Assembly: GCA_019310975.1 (NCBI GenBank)
Contig: JAFDDH010000013.1
Span: 1-64,000 of the forward strand
Direction: 5' to 3'
DNA: 64,000 bases
Source: Deltaproteobacteria bacterium
GTDB lineage: Bacteria; Myxococcota_A; UBA9160; UBA4427
Shown: positions 10,757 through 19,949 of the stretch, in pieces
Position numbering within the stretch: the first letter of the stretch is position 1
Layout of the letters: each line of letters begins with the position of its first letter
Translations under genes and position numbers: made by a program
Notes under the pieces: model-generated
Told to the model about the DNA's origin: nothing
The model's database searches: none
Seen by the model: the letters and a program-made list of their open reading frames with translations, nothing else

Positions 10757-11404
10757 TCACGCTGCGCTCTGCGAGAGCCCTCGCTCCTCCAGCCCTGCGG
10801 CCAGGGTGCGGCGTGTGCGGAAAAGGCTGATCTTCACCGCCTGGCGCGACTTGCCGAGCTGCTCCGCGATCTCGCGCGTCGAGTGATTCTCGCCATAATA
10901 GAGGCGGAAGACCTCACGCTGCGTACCCGTCACGCTCTCCTCGAGAACCTCGGTGCATCCGCTCAGCACGCGGGCCGCATCGATCTGCCGATCGGCCGGC
11001 ACATGCGGGGCCTCGACCTCGGCCGCTTCGGGTGCGTCCAGCGAGTAGCCCTCGAGCCGGCGCCGGCGCAGCCGGCGACAGACCTGGTGGTGCGCGATGC
11101 CAAAGATCCAGGTGAGCAGGCTGGATCGACCCTCGAAGGAGCCGATGCAGCGGTAGACCTGCAAGAAGACATCCTGGCAGACATCATCGGCCTCGGCCGC
11201 CACGCGCAGCCGCTTGACCGCAAACGCATAGACGCGGCCGCGGTAGAGGTCGTGGAGCCGTTCGAAGGCCGCGCACTCGCCGGCCACCACGGCGCTCACC
11301 AACTCGCGATCGGCACGCCGGGCATTCAGTGCACGGACGTTGGCGTTCTGGTCCTGGGGTTCGTCGACGGGCTCGCGCTCGACCGAGGGGTTCGGGCTGG
11401 ACAT
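10757..11404 (-). CDS. ECF RNA polymerase sigma factor (RpoE-like)
   Basis: AFERLHDLYRGRVYAFAVKRLRVAAEADDVCQDVFLQVYRCIGSFEGRSSLLTWIFGIAHHQVCRRLRRRR...STREIAEQLGKSRQAVKISLFRTRRTL; ATG 11404 after GGAGAGATCAA. Confidence 0.93.
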   Translation of the reverse strand: MSSPNPSVEREPVDEPQDQNANVRALNARRADRELVSAVVAGECAAFERLHDLYRGRVYAFAVKRLRVAAEADDVCQDVFLQVYRCIGSFEGRSSLLTWIFGIAHHQVCRRLRRRRLEGYSLDAPEAAEVEAPHVPADRQIDAARVLSGCTEVLEESVTGTQREVFRLYYGENHSTREIAEQLGKSRQAVKISLFRTRRTLAAGLEERGLSQSAA

Positions 11405-11490
11405 TTGATCTCTCCTTCCGGTATCGCGACACCGTGCGGGTGTCGGCTTCAATCACAGAGGCGAGAGACGGGCAGGAAGCGGGCAAAAGA

Positions 11491-11646
11491 ATGCGGATCT
11501 TTCTTCCTCTTTCCCGGGCTTGCCATCTGCCTGCTGGGTGTGGTGGTCTTCGTGAAGGCCAGCTGCAGAAGCTCGAAGGGCTGAAGCAGGACGGCATCCT
11601 GGATGAGCGTGAGTTTGCCTTCGCGAAGGCGAAGCGGCTCGACTGA
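11491..11646 (+). pseudogene. possible frameshifted small membrane SHOCT-domain protein
   Basis: One frame encodes a TM-like stretch FFLFPGLAICLLGVVVFVKA; the next frame continues with SHOCT-like QLQKLEGLKQDGILDEREFAFAKAKRLD*. Confidence 0.4.
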
Positions 11647-11661
11647 GCGGCCGGAGCCGAT

Positions 11662-12936
11662 CTACTCCGTCACGATATAACCCAGCCTGCGCATCCGTTC
11701 GCGATCCCGGTCGGAGAGTTTTCGACGCCCGGCGTCGGGGGCGCCCAGCTCCCGGGACAGCTCGTTCATGCGCGCGGCGTGCGCGGCACGGACATTGGGA
11801 TGACTGTTCGCCACGTCGCGGGTCTCTCCCGGGTCGTCGCGCAGGTTCACCAGAAAATGCCGACCCGACTCGCGGTGGCGGAAGCTCTTCCAATCTTTCA
11901 TCCGATAGGTCTGGAACTCGCGCTCGCTCAGAAAGAGCTCGCGCGGCCTGAGTTCGGGCTCCGGACCCGGCGCGAGCCCCGCCAGCATCCGGATCAAGCG
12001 GTGCAGATCATCACTGTGCACCGTCGCATCGGTGTTCTCGAAGAGCGAGGGCGCCACGATCAGGGGTACTTCCACCAGCGCCTCGAAGCTCGGGCTGCCG
12101 GTGTGGCCTCGACTCGCCGGTATGAAGTGCCCGTCGCGCTCGAGGTGCTCGCCGTGGTCCGAGGTGAAGATCACCACTGTGCCCTGCATCAGACCCAGCT
12201 GCTCCAGCATCGCCGTCACACGACCCACGGCCCGATCGACGATCCGTACCCCGCTCGGGTACGCCTGTCCGCGTGCTCGGTAGTCGTGGACGTCCATATA
12301 GTGGATGTACAGGAAGAACTTGTCGCCGGGGCGTGACCTCAGTAGCTCGAGGACAGAACGGTTCACCTGCCCGGCCGTCGGGAGGTCGCCCGGCAGCTCG
12401 ACCCAGCGATCGAATCCCCGCTCGTAGCCGCCGGGCCGGTAGAGAAGACGGTTGGAAACGACGGCGGCCGTAAAGAAGCCCGCATCCCGAAATGCCTCGG
12501 CCAGGGTGCCCACCTCCTGCGGGATGCACAGGCCCGATTCAGCGGAATTCGTGTAGCGCTCGAGTCCGCACCAGGTCATACCCGTCCAGTCGAGCCGCTC
12601 GCGATCGCGCCCGCGCTCGATACTCGGCGTGTGGCCGGTGAAGAGCGCGGCCATCGACATGGTTGTCTGGTGATAGGACGAGTACGCGTTGCGAAAGATC
12701 TGCCCGCGCGCAGCCAGTGCATCGATATTCGGGGTCGGGATCTGCCCGCCATGCACCGCCACGTGGTCGCGGCGGAGAGTGTCCGCCACGATCAAGACGA
12801 CGCGCCTGGGTGGCGCGAGGGACGATTCCCGGCCGGGTCCGCAACCGAGCGTCGCATGCACGGCCACGACGAGACAGAGAAGAACGACGGGCCCCGGAGG
12901 CCTGCGGTGGACCTGTCTGCGGTATGTCCGTCCCAT
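11662..12936 (-). CDS. sulfatase/alkaline-phosphatase superfamily hydrolase
   Basis: VVLIVADTLRRDHVAVHGG..TPNIDALAARGQIFRNAYSSYHQTTMSMAALFTGHTP; VVIFTSDHGEHLERDGHF. Confidence 0.9.
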   Translation of the reverse strand: MGRTYRRQVHRRPPGPVVLLCLVVAVHATLGCGPGRESSLAPPRRVVLIVADTLRRDHVAVHGGQIPTPNIDALAARGQIFRNAYSSYHQTTMSMAALFTGHTPSIERGRDRERLDWTGMTWCGLERYTNSAESGLCIPQEVGTLAEAFRDAGFFTAAVVSNRLLYRPGGYERGFDRWVELPGDLPTAGQVNRSVLELLRSRPGDKFFLYIHYMDVHDYRARGQAYPSGVRIVDRAVGRVTAMLEQLGLMQGTVVIFTSDHGEHLERDGHFIPASRGHTGSPSFEALVEVPLIVAPSLFENTDATVHSDDLHRLIRMLAGLAPGPEPELRPRELFLSEREFQTYRMKDWKSFRHRESGRHFLVNLRDDPGETRDVANSHPNVRAAHAARMNELSRELGAPDAGRRKLSDRDRERMRRLGYIVTE

Positions 12937-12953
12937 TTCGGCTCGGATCCAGA

Positions 12954-14699
12954 CTACGGGGAGCGCACCAGGCCGGCAAGCCATCCGGGCAGCGCCCCCA
13001 TGCTGTGGACCTGCCAGAGCGTAATGGCCAGGCCGAAGAGCGCGGACACGATCAAGAGCGAGACACCCAGCCGGCGCCGACGTCCCTGCAATGCATCGAG
13101 CCCGAGCCCGGTCAGCACGAAGACGCTGGGCAGTGCCGGAAGGAAGTGGCGCGGCCAGTAGGGTGCGCGGACGACGACGAGCAGCGCGATCACGTACACC
13201 CCCCAGACCGCCCAGAGCGCCACGCGTGGGTCACGCAGCCGCGCACGAGCCGGCCACCACAAGAGCGGCAGCCAATGCAGGCAGCCGACCAGGGAAGTCA
13301 GAAAGATCGGGAGCGTGGAGTTCACACGGAAGCGGCCCGCCTTCTCGAGCATCAGCTCGAAGTTGTGCAGCCAGCCGAACTGAAGCGTGAGCAACACGAG
13401 CACGAGTCCCGGCGGACCAAAGAGCCGCAATCCACGATGAAGCGTCGATACGAGAGTCGGCCGCTCACGCGTCCGGATGAAATCGGCCGCGACGACGGCC
13501 AGCGCAACGAAGGGCCAGTAGCCAAGGCCCTGGGGGCGCGCGAGCACATGCGCGAGGAGCAGCAGCCCGAGCCCGATGTCGGCGCGAACGTCGACTCGCG
13601 ACAGACGTCGAACCAACATGACGAGCGTCATCACCACGAGCAAGAGCCCAACGATGTCCGTGATGGGTCGCGAAAAGGAACGCAAGAGCATCGGATGGCA
13701 CGCGAAGGCGCCCACAACGAGCCACGCGAGACCCGCGTCGACGTGGAGATCGCGATGCAGCAGTCGATGCAGGATGAGCAACGTAAGGAAGCCGGCCAGC
13801 GCACAGAGGTGCATGTACGCGATCTGTACCGGAACGCCGAGTGCGACTGGAACCGCCAGGAGCGCGGGCACGCCGAGCGTCGTGGTGTGTGGATGCGCCC
13901 GCAGCCATGCGCGAATCGTCTCGCGAGCATCGGGCTCCGTCGCATAGCGGGCCAGCGCAGTGGCGCTCTCCGCGTATTGGTCGGTGTCGAGATGGACTGC
14001 GCTGCGCGTGTAGTCACGCTGCCAGAGCAGCGCGCTCGTCACACTCGCAGCCAGAGCCAGGGCCACGAGCCACCACAGTCCGGCGCGCGGTGTGCGCAAC
14101 ACGAGGGGCAACCCGAATATCGGCAGCAGCCAGAGCAGAGCGAGCCGACGCGTCGGCCACGCGTACTCGACGAGGATCAGCGGGCCCGTGTCGGGCAGCA
14201 CCCCGTGCTCTGCAATCGGTCTTCCGGCGTAGAACGTCCTGACGCCTGCGCGCGGCGGCGATTCGGCCCAGAGCACGCGCGGCGACGTCTCGCGCGAATC
14301 GCTCTCCGACGTGAAGCGCAGCGACACGACCTCGCCCGGAGCGATACTTTCGGGAATGTCGATGGACGCGAGCCCCGCCGCTGCGACGCGAACACGCGCG
14401 AGCGGCTCGTCTTCGCCCGGCCGCATCAAGCTGATCTCGAGCGGCCGGCGCGTCTCGTCGGTCCACACCGGCACGCGAATCCGCTCGGCGCCCTGCACCC
14501 GCCGCAGCCGCATCTCCACCGACATCAACCGGGTGACGAAGACCGCCGGCGAGTCGGCGTGACTCGCCTGCAGGGCGTAGACCGGCGCGGGTCGAATGTC
14601 CGCCCACATCGCCCACGAGAGCAGCAGAGCGACCCCCGCAAAGACGGCGAGTGCCACGGCCTCGCGTCCATCGATCCAGCCGGCGTGCCTCTCTCGCAC
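12954..14699 (-). CDS. multipass membrane protein, glycosyltransferase GT-C/ArnT-like topology (start uncertain)
   Basis: Many hydrophobic helices; ORF to 14843 would run through an intrinsic terminator hairpin at 14831-14862, so a downstream GTG (~14699) is preferred. Confidence 0.65.
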   Translation of the reverse strand: MRERHAGWIDGREAVALAVFAGVALLLSWAMWADIRPAPVYALQASHADSPAVFVTRLMSVEMRLRRVQGAERIRVPVWTDETRRPLEISLMRPGEDEPLARVRVAAAGLASIDIPESIAPGEVVSLRFTSESDSRETSPRVLWAESPPRAGVRTFYAGRPIAEHGVLPDTGPLILVEYAWPTRRLALLWLLPIFGLPLVLRTPRAGLWWLVALALAASVTSALLWQRDYTRSAVHLDTDQYAESATALARYATEPDARETIRAWLRAHPHTTTLGVPALLAVPVALGVPVQIAYMHLCALAGFLTLLILHRLLHRDLHVDAGLAWLVVGAFACHPMLLRSFSRPITDIVGLLLVVMTLVMLVRRLSRVDVRADIGLGLLLLAHVLARPQGLGYWPFVALAVVAADFIRTRERPTLVSTLHRGLRLFGPPGLVLVLLTLQFGWLHNFELMLEKAGRFRVNSTLPIFLTSLVGCLHWLPLLWWPARARLRDPRVALWAVWGVYVIALLVVVRAPYWPRHFLPALPSVFVLTGLGLDALQGRRRRLGVSLLIVSALFGLAITLWQVHSMGALPGWLAGLVRSP

Positions 14700-14830
14700 C
14701 CCCCGCACCCCCTCGCACCCGATTCCCACCCCGTGTGCGGGGAGGATCGGCCGACCCTCGCGTGAATCCAAGCCCGTCTCGGCGTCGCCCTCGCCCAGCG
14801 AAATGCGAAGCTTGGAGCGGCGAAAACGAC

Positions 14831-14862
14831 AAGCCCGGATCACCTCGCGGCGACCCGGGCTT
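14831..14862 (-). terminator. intrinsic terminator downstream of polA
   Basis: Minus strand AAGCCCGGGTCGCC-GCGA-GGTGATCCGGGCTT: 14-bp stem (2 G.U), GNRA loop, followed by GTCGTTTTCG. Confidence 0.8.
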
Positions 14863-15034
14863 TCCCTGGGAAGGGGTTGTACTGAACTGTCTGGATAGGG
14901 AGTGGCCGTCCGGGCCCGCGACGTGTCACGGATATCACTTCAAATGAACCAGGGACAGCGAGAGGGAGCTGAGAGCCTTCTGACGCGGCTCGGGATGAGA
15001 CCCACGGGGAGTCTGACCCGCGGAATTTCGAACC

Positions 15035-17827
15035 TCAGTGGGCCGACCGCCAGTTGGCCCCCTGGCCCACGTCCATCAGCAGGGGCACGGAGAGCTGGAG
15101 CGCGCCCCCCATCCACTCGCACAACAGATCGGTCAGGGCACGCACCTCGGCGCTGGGGGCCTCGAGGACCAGCTCGTCGTGGACCTGGAGTATCAGGGTC
15201 GCGGGCAGCTCCGTCTCGCTGATCGCACGGTCGACATCCACCATGGCGCGCTTGATGAGATCCGCAGCCGTGCCCTGAATGACGGTATTCACCGCCATGC
15301 GCTCGGCGGCCTGACGCAGCACGCGATTGCGGCTGCGCAGATCCGGCAGATAGCGGCGGCGGCCGAGCATCGTCACCACGAATCCCTCTTCCTTGGCATG
15401 CACGATGGTCTCGTCGATGAAGCGTCGGACGCCCTGGTAGCGCCCGAAGTAGGCGTCGATGGTTTCCTGTGCCTCGCCCGTCGCAATGCCCAGCTGGTTG
15501 GCCAGGCCGAAGGCCGACGAGCCATAGATGATCCCGAAGTTCACCGCCTTGGCGCGGGCCCGCTGGTCGTCGCTGACCTCATCCATCGGCACGTCCCAGA
15601 CCTCCGCAGCCGTGCGACGATGGATGTCCTCCGAACGTCGAAAGGCCTGGATCAGGCTCTCGTCTCCCGAGTAGTGGGCGAGGATCCGGAGCTCCACCTG
15701 CGAGTAGTCGGCCGAGAGCATGACGAGCCCCTCCGCGGGTACGAAGGCCTCGCGGATTCGCGCGCCCTCGGCGCCGCGGATCGGGATGTTCTGCACATTG
15801 GGATGCTGGGCCGACAGGCGGCCGGTGGCCGCGCCGAGTTGGTTGAACTGTGGGTGGATGCGACCGGTCCGCTCGCAAACCAGAGGCGGCAGCGCCTCGA
15901 TATAGGTGCTCATCAGCTTGGAGAGCTTGCGGTAATCGAGGATCTTGCCCGGCAGCTCATGGTCGGCGCGCAGCTGCTCGAGCACGCTCTCCGCCGTCGA
16001 ATAGCCCGTCTTCGTCTTCTTGAGCGCGGTCAGCCCGAGCTTTTCGAAGAGGATGACCTGGAGCTGCTTCGGCGAGCTGATCAGGAACTCCTCGCCCGCC
16101 AATGCGTAGATCTCCTGCTCGATCTTCACGAGCTTCGTCTGGTACTCCGACCCGAGCTCGGCAAGCTTTTCCTCGTCGATGCGGACACCGGCCCTCTCCA
16201 TGCGCGAGAGAACCGCGGTGAGCGGGAGCTCGACCTCACCGTAGAGCTGCGTGAGGCCATCCGTGTCCAGGCGCTTGCGGAGCAGCGGCGCCAGCGCGTG
16301 CAGGGCACAGACGTTGCCACCCATCCATGCGCCGACGACGTCGACGGGCAGGATCTCGGCAGCCAGCGCCTTGGCGCCGCGGCCGGCGACGTCCTCCCAG
16401 GTATCGAGGCGACGCCCCAGCTCACTCGAGGCCTGTCCGGCGATATGGTGAATGCCGGCCGGGTCGAGCAGGAACGCGGCAATTTCGAGATCGTCGGTCG
16501 GTGGTGGCAGTGCGAGCCCCAGCTCGGCAAAGACGCTCTGCACCTGCTTGGTGCCGCTGCCCGACCACTCGCGGCCGGGCGCTTCGCCCCCGGGCCAGAG
16601 CGCACGCAACACGTCCACGAGCTCCTGCGGATCCAGTCCTGCCTCCGCAGCCCTTGCATCGCCCACGAGCGGGACGTAGGCGGCGTGCGAATCGTCGCGC
16701 GCGATGGCGAGACCCACCGCAATCGCCTCGACGGCGCTGCCCCGGCTGCAGAGCAGGTCGAGCACCACGGGCGCGTCCGCGGGCAGGTTCTCCAGCCAGG
16801 CCCGGACGTCCGCTGCGCGCGTCAGGGTCTCGACCTCGGCTTTCGTTTGGGCCGTCGCGGCCATTTCGCCGCTCGCGTCCGCGTCGGTGCGCACAGGCCC
16901 CTGGCCGCGACCGGCCCCGGCCTCATCGAGTGCGGCCACCAGGCGCGAGAAGCCGAGCCGCTCGTAGAGGGCGCGCAGGCGCACCTCGTCGGGCGGCTTG
17001 CGCTCGAGCGCGGCGTAATCCACCGGCAGAGGCACGTCGCGCCGCAGCGTAGAGAGCTGCTTCGAAAGCAACGCCTCGTCGCGCTGGGTCTGCAACGCCT
17101 CGCGTGCGCGCTTGGCCTTGACGTCGGCCACGTGATCGAGGAGCACCTCGAGGCTGCCGTACTCGCCGATCAGCTTGGCAGCCCCCTTCTCGCCGATGCC
17201 CTTGACGCCGGGAATGTTGTCGCTCGGATCCCCCACGAGTGCCCGTAGATCGAGCATCTGCTCGGGCGGAACACCGAAGCGCTCCTCCACTTCGGCCGGC
17301 CCGATTCGCCTGCTCTTGGCCGAATCGACGAGCTCCACTCGCTGGCCCACGAGCTGCATCAGGTCCTTGTCGGTGGAGAGAATGCTGATGGCCACGTCGT
17401 CCGGGGCAGTCTCGACCAGCGTGGCGATGACATCGTCCGCCTCGAAGTCCTCGACCTCGATGAGCGGAATATGGAAGGCGTCGATGAGTTCGCGCACCAC
17501 CGGGAACTGCACCGAGAGGTCCTCGGGCTGCGCGTCACGGTTGGCCTTGTAGGCCGCGTAGACGCGCCGCCGGAAGCTGCCACCATGCGGATCGAAGGCC
17601 ACGGCCACCAGATCCGGTGCCTCCTCGCGAAGCACCTTGGCGAGCATCGTCGCGAAGCCGTAGACGGCGTTGGTCGGCGATCCGTCCGGTGCGCGCAGAG
17701 GAGGGATCGCAAAGAAGGCGCGGTAGATGGAGTTGGCACCGTCGATGACCAACAAGCGCCGGGCGGGCGCTGGGTCGGGGGTGTCGGGCGTGTCGAGGGT
17801 GTCGGGCGTGTCGAGGGTGTCGCTCAC
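15035..17827 (-). CDS. polA: DNA polymerase I
   Basis: 5' nuclease domain (LLVIDGANSIYRAFFAI...GDPSDNIPGVKGIGEKGAAKLI) and polymerase motifs (SADYSQVELRILAHYSGDESLIQAF, RAKAVNFGIIYG, LQVHDELVLE). Confidence 0.98.
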   Translation of the reverse strand: MSDTLDTPDTLDTPDTPDPAPARRLLVIDGANSIYRAFFAIPPLRAPDGSPTNAVYGFATMLAKVLREEAPDLVAVAFDPHGGSFRRRVYAAYKANRDAQPEDLSVQFPVVRELIDAFHIPLIEVEDFEADDVIATLVETAPDDVAISILSTDKDLMQLVGQRVELVDSAKSRRIGPAEVEERFGVPPEQMLDLRALVGDPSDNIPGVKGIGEKGAAKLIGEYGSLEVLLDHVADVKAKRAREALQTQRDEALLSKQLSTLRRDVPLPVDYAALERKPPDEVRLRALYERLGFSRLVAALDEAGAGRGQGPVRTDADASGEMAATAQTKAEVETLTRAADVRAWLENLPADAPVVLDLLCSRGSAVEAIAVGLAIARDDSHAAYVPLVGDARAAEAGLDPQELVDVLRALWPGGEAPGREWSGSGTKQVQSVFAELGLALPPPTDDLEIAAFLLDPAGIHHIAGQASSELGRRLDTWEDVAGRGAKALAAEILPVDVVGAWMGGNVCALHALAPLLRKRLDTDGLTQLYGEVELPLTAVLSRMERAGVRIDEEKLAELGSEYQTKLVKIEQEIYALAGEEFLISSPKQLQVILFEKLGLTALKKTKTGYSTAESVLEQLRADHELPGKILDYRKLSKLMSTYIEALPPLVCERTGRIHPQFNQLGAATGRLSAQHPNVQNIPIRGAEGARIREAFVPAEGLVMLSADYSQVELRILAHYSGDESLIQAFRRSEDIHRRTAAEVWDVPMDEVSDDQRARAKAVNFGIIYGSSAFGLANQLGIATGEAQETIDAYFGRYQGVRRFIDETIVHAKEEGFVVTMLGRRRYLPDLRSRNRVLRQAAERMAVNTVIQGTAADLIKRAMVDVDRAISETELPATLILQVHDELVLEAPSAEVRALTDLLCEWMGGALQLSVPLLMDVGQGANWRSAH
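17780..17824. repeat. 9-bp-based tandem repeat (5 units, alternating GGTGTCGGG / CGTGTCGAG) at the 5' end of polA
   Basis: Read directly; encodes SDTLDTPDTLDTPDTPD at the N-terminus. Confidence 0.93.
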
Positions 17828-17902
17828 GCCGGCATGGTAACTCGTCGCGACCCGCTTCGGCGCCGCGGGACGGGGCGCCGCGGCTGCTACGTTCGGTCTG
17901 CG

Positions 17903-18205
17903 ATGTCCGACCGAAAGCCCGGATCCAGTGACCTGCCCGCGCGCCGCCGACCGCCGTCCTTCAAGCCGAGAGGCACCATCGGCCTCCTCTACATCGTGGT
18001 CTTCTTCTTCCTCTTCTCGTTCCTGCAGGTGCTGCCCGACCTCATCGATCTGCTGAGCGAGATGCCACCGGGGCCGGCCCAGGAGGAGGCGGCGAAGCGG
18101 GCCGCAGAGCAGCAGGTGAACGTGCTCGTCTCAGTCGCGCTGGCGATCGGCGCCACGGCGCTGGGAGCGTGGCTGCGGATCCTGCCGGGGCTGCGCGAGG
18201 GCTGA
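17903..18205 (+). CDS. small two-TM hypothetical membrane protein
   Basis: MSDRKPGSSDLPARRRPPSFKPRGTIGLLYIVVFFFLFSFLQVL...VNVLVSVALAIGATALGAWL; stop TGA abuts the acpP stop (TGATCA). Confidence 0.65.
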   Translation: MSDRKPGSSDLPARRRPPSFKPRGTIGLLYIVVFFFLFSFLQVLPDLIDLLSEMPPGPAQEEAAKRAAEQQVNVLVSVALAIGATALGAWLRILPGLREG

Positions 18206-18448
18206 TCAGGCTGCGACGTGATTCTTGACGTACTTCTCGACGTCGCCCAGCGTGCGCATCGCCTCGGCATCTTCGTCGGGGATCTCGATGTCGAACGCCT
18301 CCTCGATCGCCATCACCAGCTCGACGACATCGAGAGAGTCGGCGCCCAGGTCCTCCAGGATGTTGGCATCGGCGTTCAGCTCGGCGGAATCCACCCCCAG
18401 CTGCTCGGAGACCAGCCCACGGATCTGCTCCACCAGAGAATCACTCAC
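18206..18448 (-). CDS. acpP: acyl carrier protein
   Basis: [78 protein letters not shown] phosphopantetheine site. Confidence 0.95.
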   Translation of the reverse strand: MSDSLVEQIRGLVSEQLGVDSAELNADANILEDLGADSLDVVELVMAIEEAFDIEIPDEDAEAMRTLGDVEKYVKNHVAA

Positions 18449-18584
18449 AGCCTCGTTCCCCCCTCTCAAGGACCCTCTTTCGGGCCGACATCTCGACGCG
18501 CACCGATGATCGGCCGCGCTCGGGCACTATACCTGACCGGCGGTCATGCCAACATAGCGCGGCGCCCAGAAGCCCCCGATTGGA

Positions 18585-19316
18585 CTACTCGGGAGTATGC
18601 GAAACCGCCGATGGCCGCGCCCGATCCGGCGCCAGGAGCCGCGAGCCCGGCGCCGCCAGGCCCCTCAAGATGTAGTGGATCGCGTCATTGAAGACGCGGT
18701 CCAGCGGTAGACGCCGCAACGCGCGGCGCGTGCCGGTGGCCTCCGACTGGATCAGAGCATTGGCGGTGACCCAGAGAATGTTCGCCACTTCCCACGAGTC
18801 GCAAGCGGCCAGATCCCCCTGCTCGACGGCGCGCTGGAGTACCCCATCGAGGACACCCAGGCTCTTCTCCCAGAGCTGTGAAACCGCCTCCACGACGGGC
18901 GCCGGCAGCTCGCCGATCACGGCCTGGTTGTCGATGGCCCAGAAGATCTGGAAGTACTCGGGGTGGCGGATCCAATGCTCGTAGTAGAAGCGCGTGACGC
19001 CCTCGATCTGATCGATCGCCACACCCGGCCGATTGGCGGCTTCCTGCATGCGCCTGACGAAGACCTCGCCATTGTCGGCCAACACCGCCACATAGAGGTC
19101 GGCCTTGCTGTCGAAGTATCGGTAGAGCGTACCCTTGGCGACGCCGGCCTTCTCGGCGACCTCGTCGAGATTGGCCGACATGAAACCGTCGCGGAAGAAC
19201 ACGTCGCGGGCCGCATCCAGAATCTGCCTTCGAGACTGGGCCTTCCTCTCGGCGCGGCTGCCCTTGTCATCCATGTTGGCGGGTCGCTCCTCGGACTTCG
19301 TCGACTCGCGATCCAT
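18585..19316 (-). CDS. TetR/AcrR family transcriptional regulator
   Basis: AQSRRQILDAARDVFFRDGFMSANLDEVAEKAGVAKGTLYRYFDSKADLYVAVL. Confidence 0.93.
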   Translation of the reverse strand: MDRESTKSEERPANMDDKGSRAERKAQSRRQILDAARDVFFRDGFMSANLDEVAEKAGVAKGTLYRYFDSKADLYVAVLADNGEVFVRRMQEAANRPGVAIDQIEGVTRFYYEHWIRHPEYFQIFWAIDNQAVIGELPAPVVEAVSQLWEKSLGVLDGVLQRAVEQGDLAACDSWEVANILWVTANALIQSEATGTRRALRRLPLDRVFNDAIHYILRGLAAPGSRLLAPDRARPSAVSHTPE

Positions 19317-19379
19317 GACTTCACTCCCGATCCATCGAATTTCCCGCTGGTTCCGGTGGCGCCAAGATCGTCGCCCCGA

Positions 19380-19949
19380 TCAGCCCACATCCGCAGCTGC
19401 ATGCCGGCGCGCCGTCTCGACGTATTTGAGCGTACGCTCGAGCTGCGTGCGGCGCTCGTCCTGATCCAATTCTCGCACCTCGCGGGCAGGAATGCCCACG
19501 GCGAGCATATGATCCCCGATCGCGGTCCCCGGTGTGACCACGGCACCCGCACCGATCAGGGCCCCCTCCCCCACCTCGGCGCCATCGAGCACGATGGCTC
19601 CGATCCCGATCAGCGCACCGTCGCCCACCCGGCAGCCGTGGACGACGGCTCGATGCCCCACCGACACCTCGTCGCCGATCCAGGTCGCAAAGCGGCCCCG
19701 CGTGACGTGGACCGTACACTGGTCCTGCAGGTTGGTGCGGGCGCCGATCCGGATCTGGTGGATGTCGCCGCGGATCACGCTGCCATACCAGATGCTCGAG
19801 TCGGCACCAATCTCGACGTCACCGATCACACACGCTCCGGGCGCCACCCAGGCGGTCGCGTGAACAATCGGCGAGCGCCCTTCGAAGGGTCGGATGATCG
19901 GCACCCCACTCAGATTCCCGCCCTCCGGCCGAGCCGCCCGCTCATTCAC
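19380..19949 (-). CDS. gamma-carbonic-anhydrase family hexapeptide-repeat protein
   Basis: [42 protein letters not shown]...[30 protein letters not shown]; three His ligands present. Confidence 0.92.
   Translation of the reverse strand: MNERAARPEGGNLSGVPIIRPFEGRSPIVHATAWVAPGACVIGDVEIGADSSIWYGSVIRGDIHQIRIGARTNLQDQCTVHVTRGRFATWIGDEVSVGHRAVVHGCRVGDGALIGIGAIVLDGAEVGEGALIGAGAVVTPGTAIGDHMLAVGIPAREVRELDQDERRTQLERTLKYVETARRHAAADVG

Noticed and set aside
12663-14765. 700-aa plus-strand ORF
   Set aside because: Antisense to the multipass membrane protein; composition (Arg/Gln/His/Glu rich, no family pattern) typical of spurious ORFs opposite GC-rich genes.
15038-17248. 736-aa plus-strand ORF
   Set aside because: Entirely antisense to polA; GC3-driven spurious ORF.
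18203-18208. TGATCA where two convergent stop codons abut
   Set aside because: A compact arrangement but expected occasionally for convergent genes; no extra structure around it.
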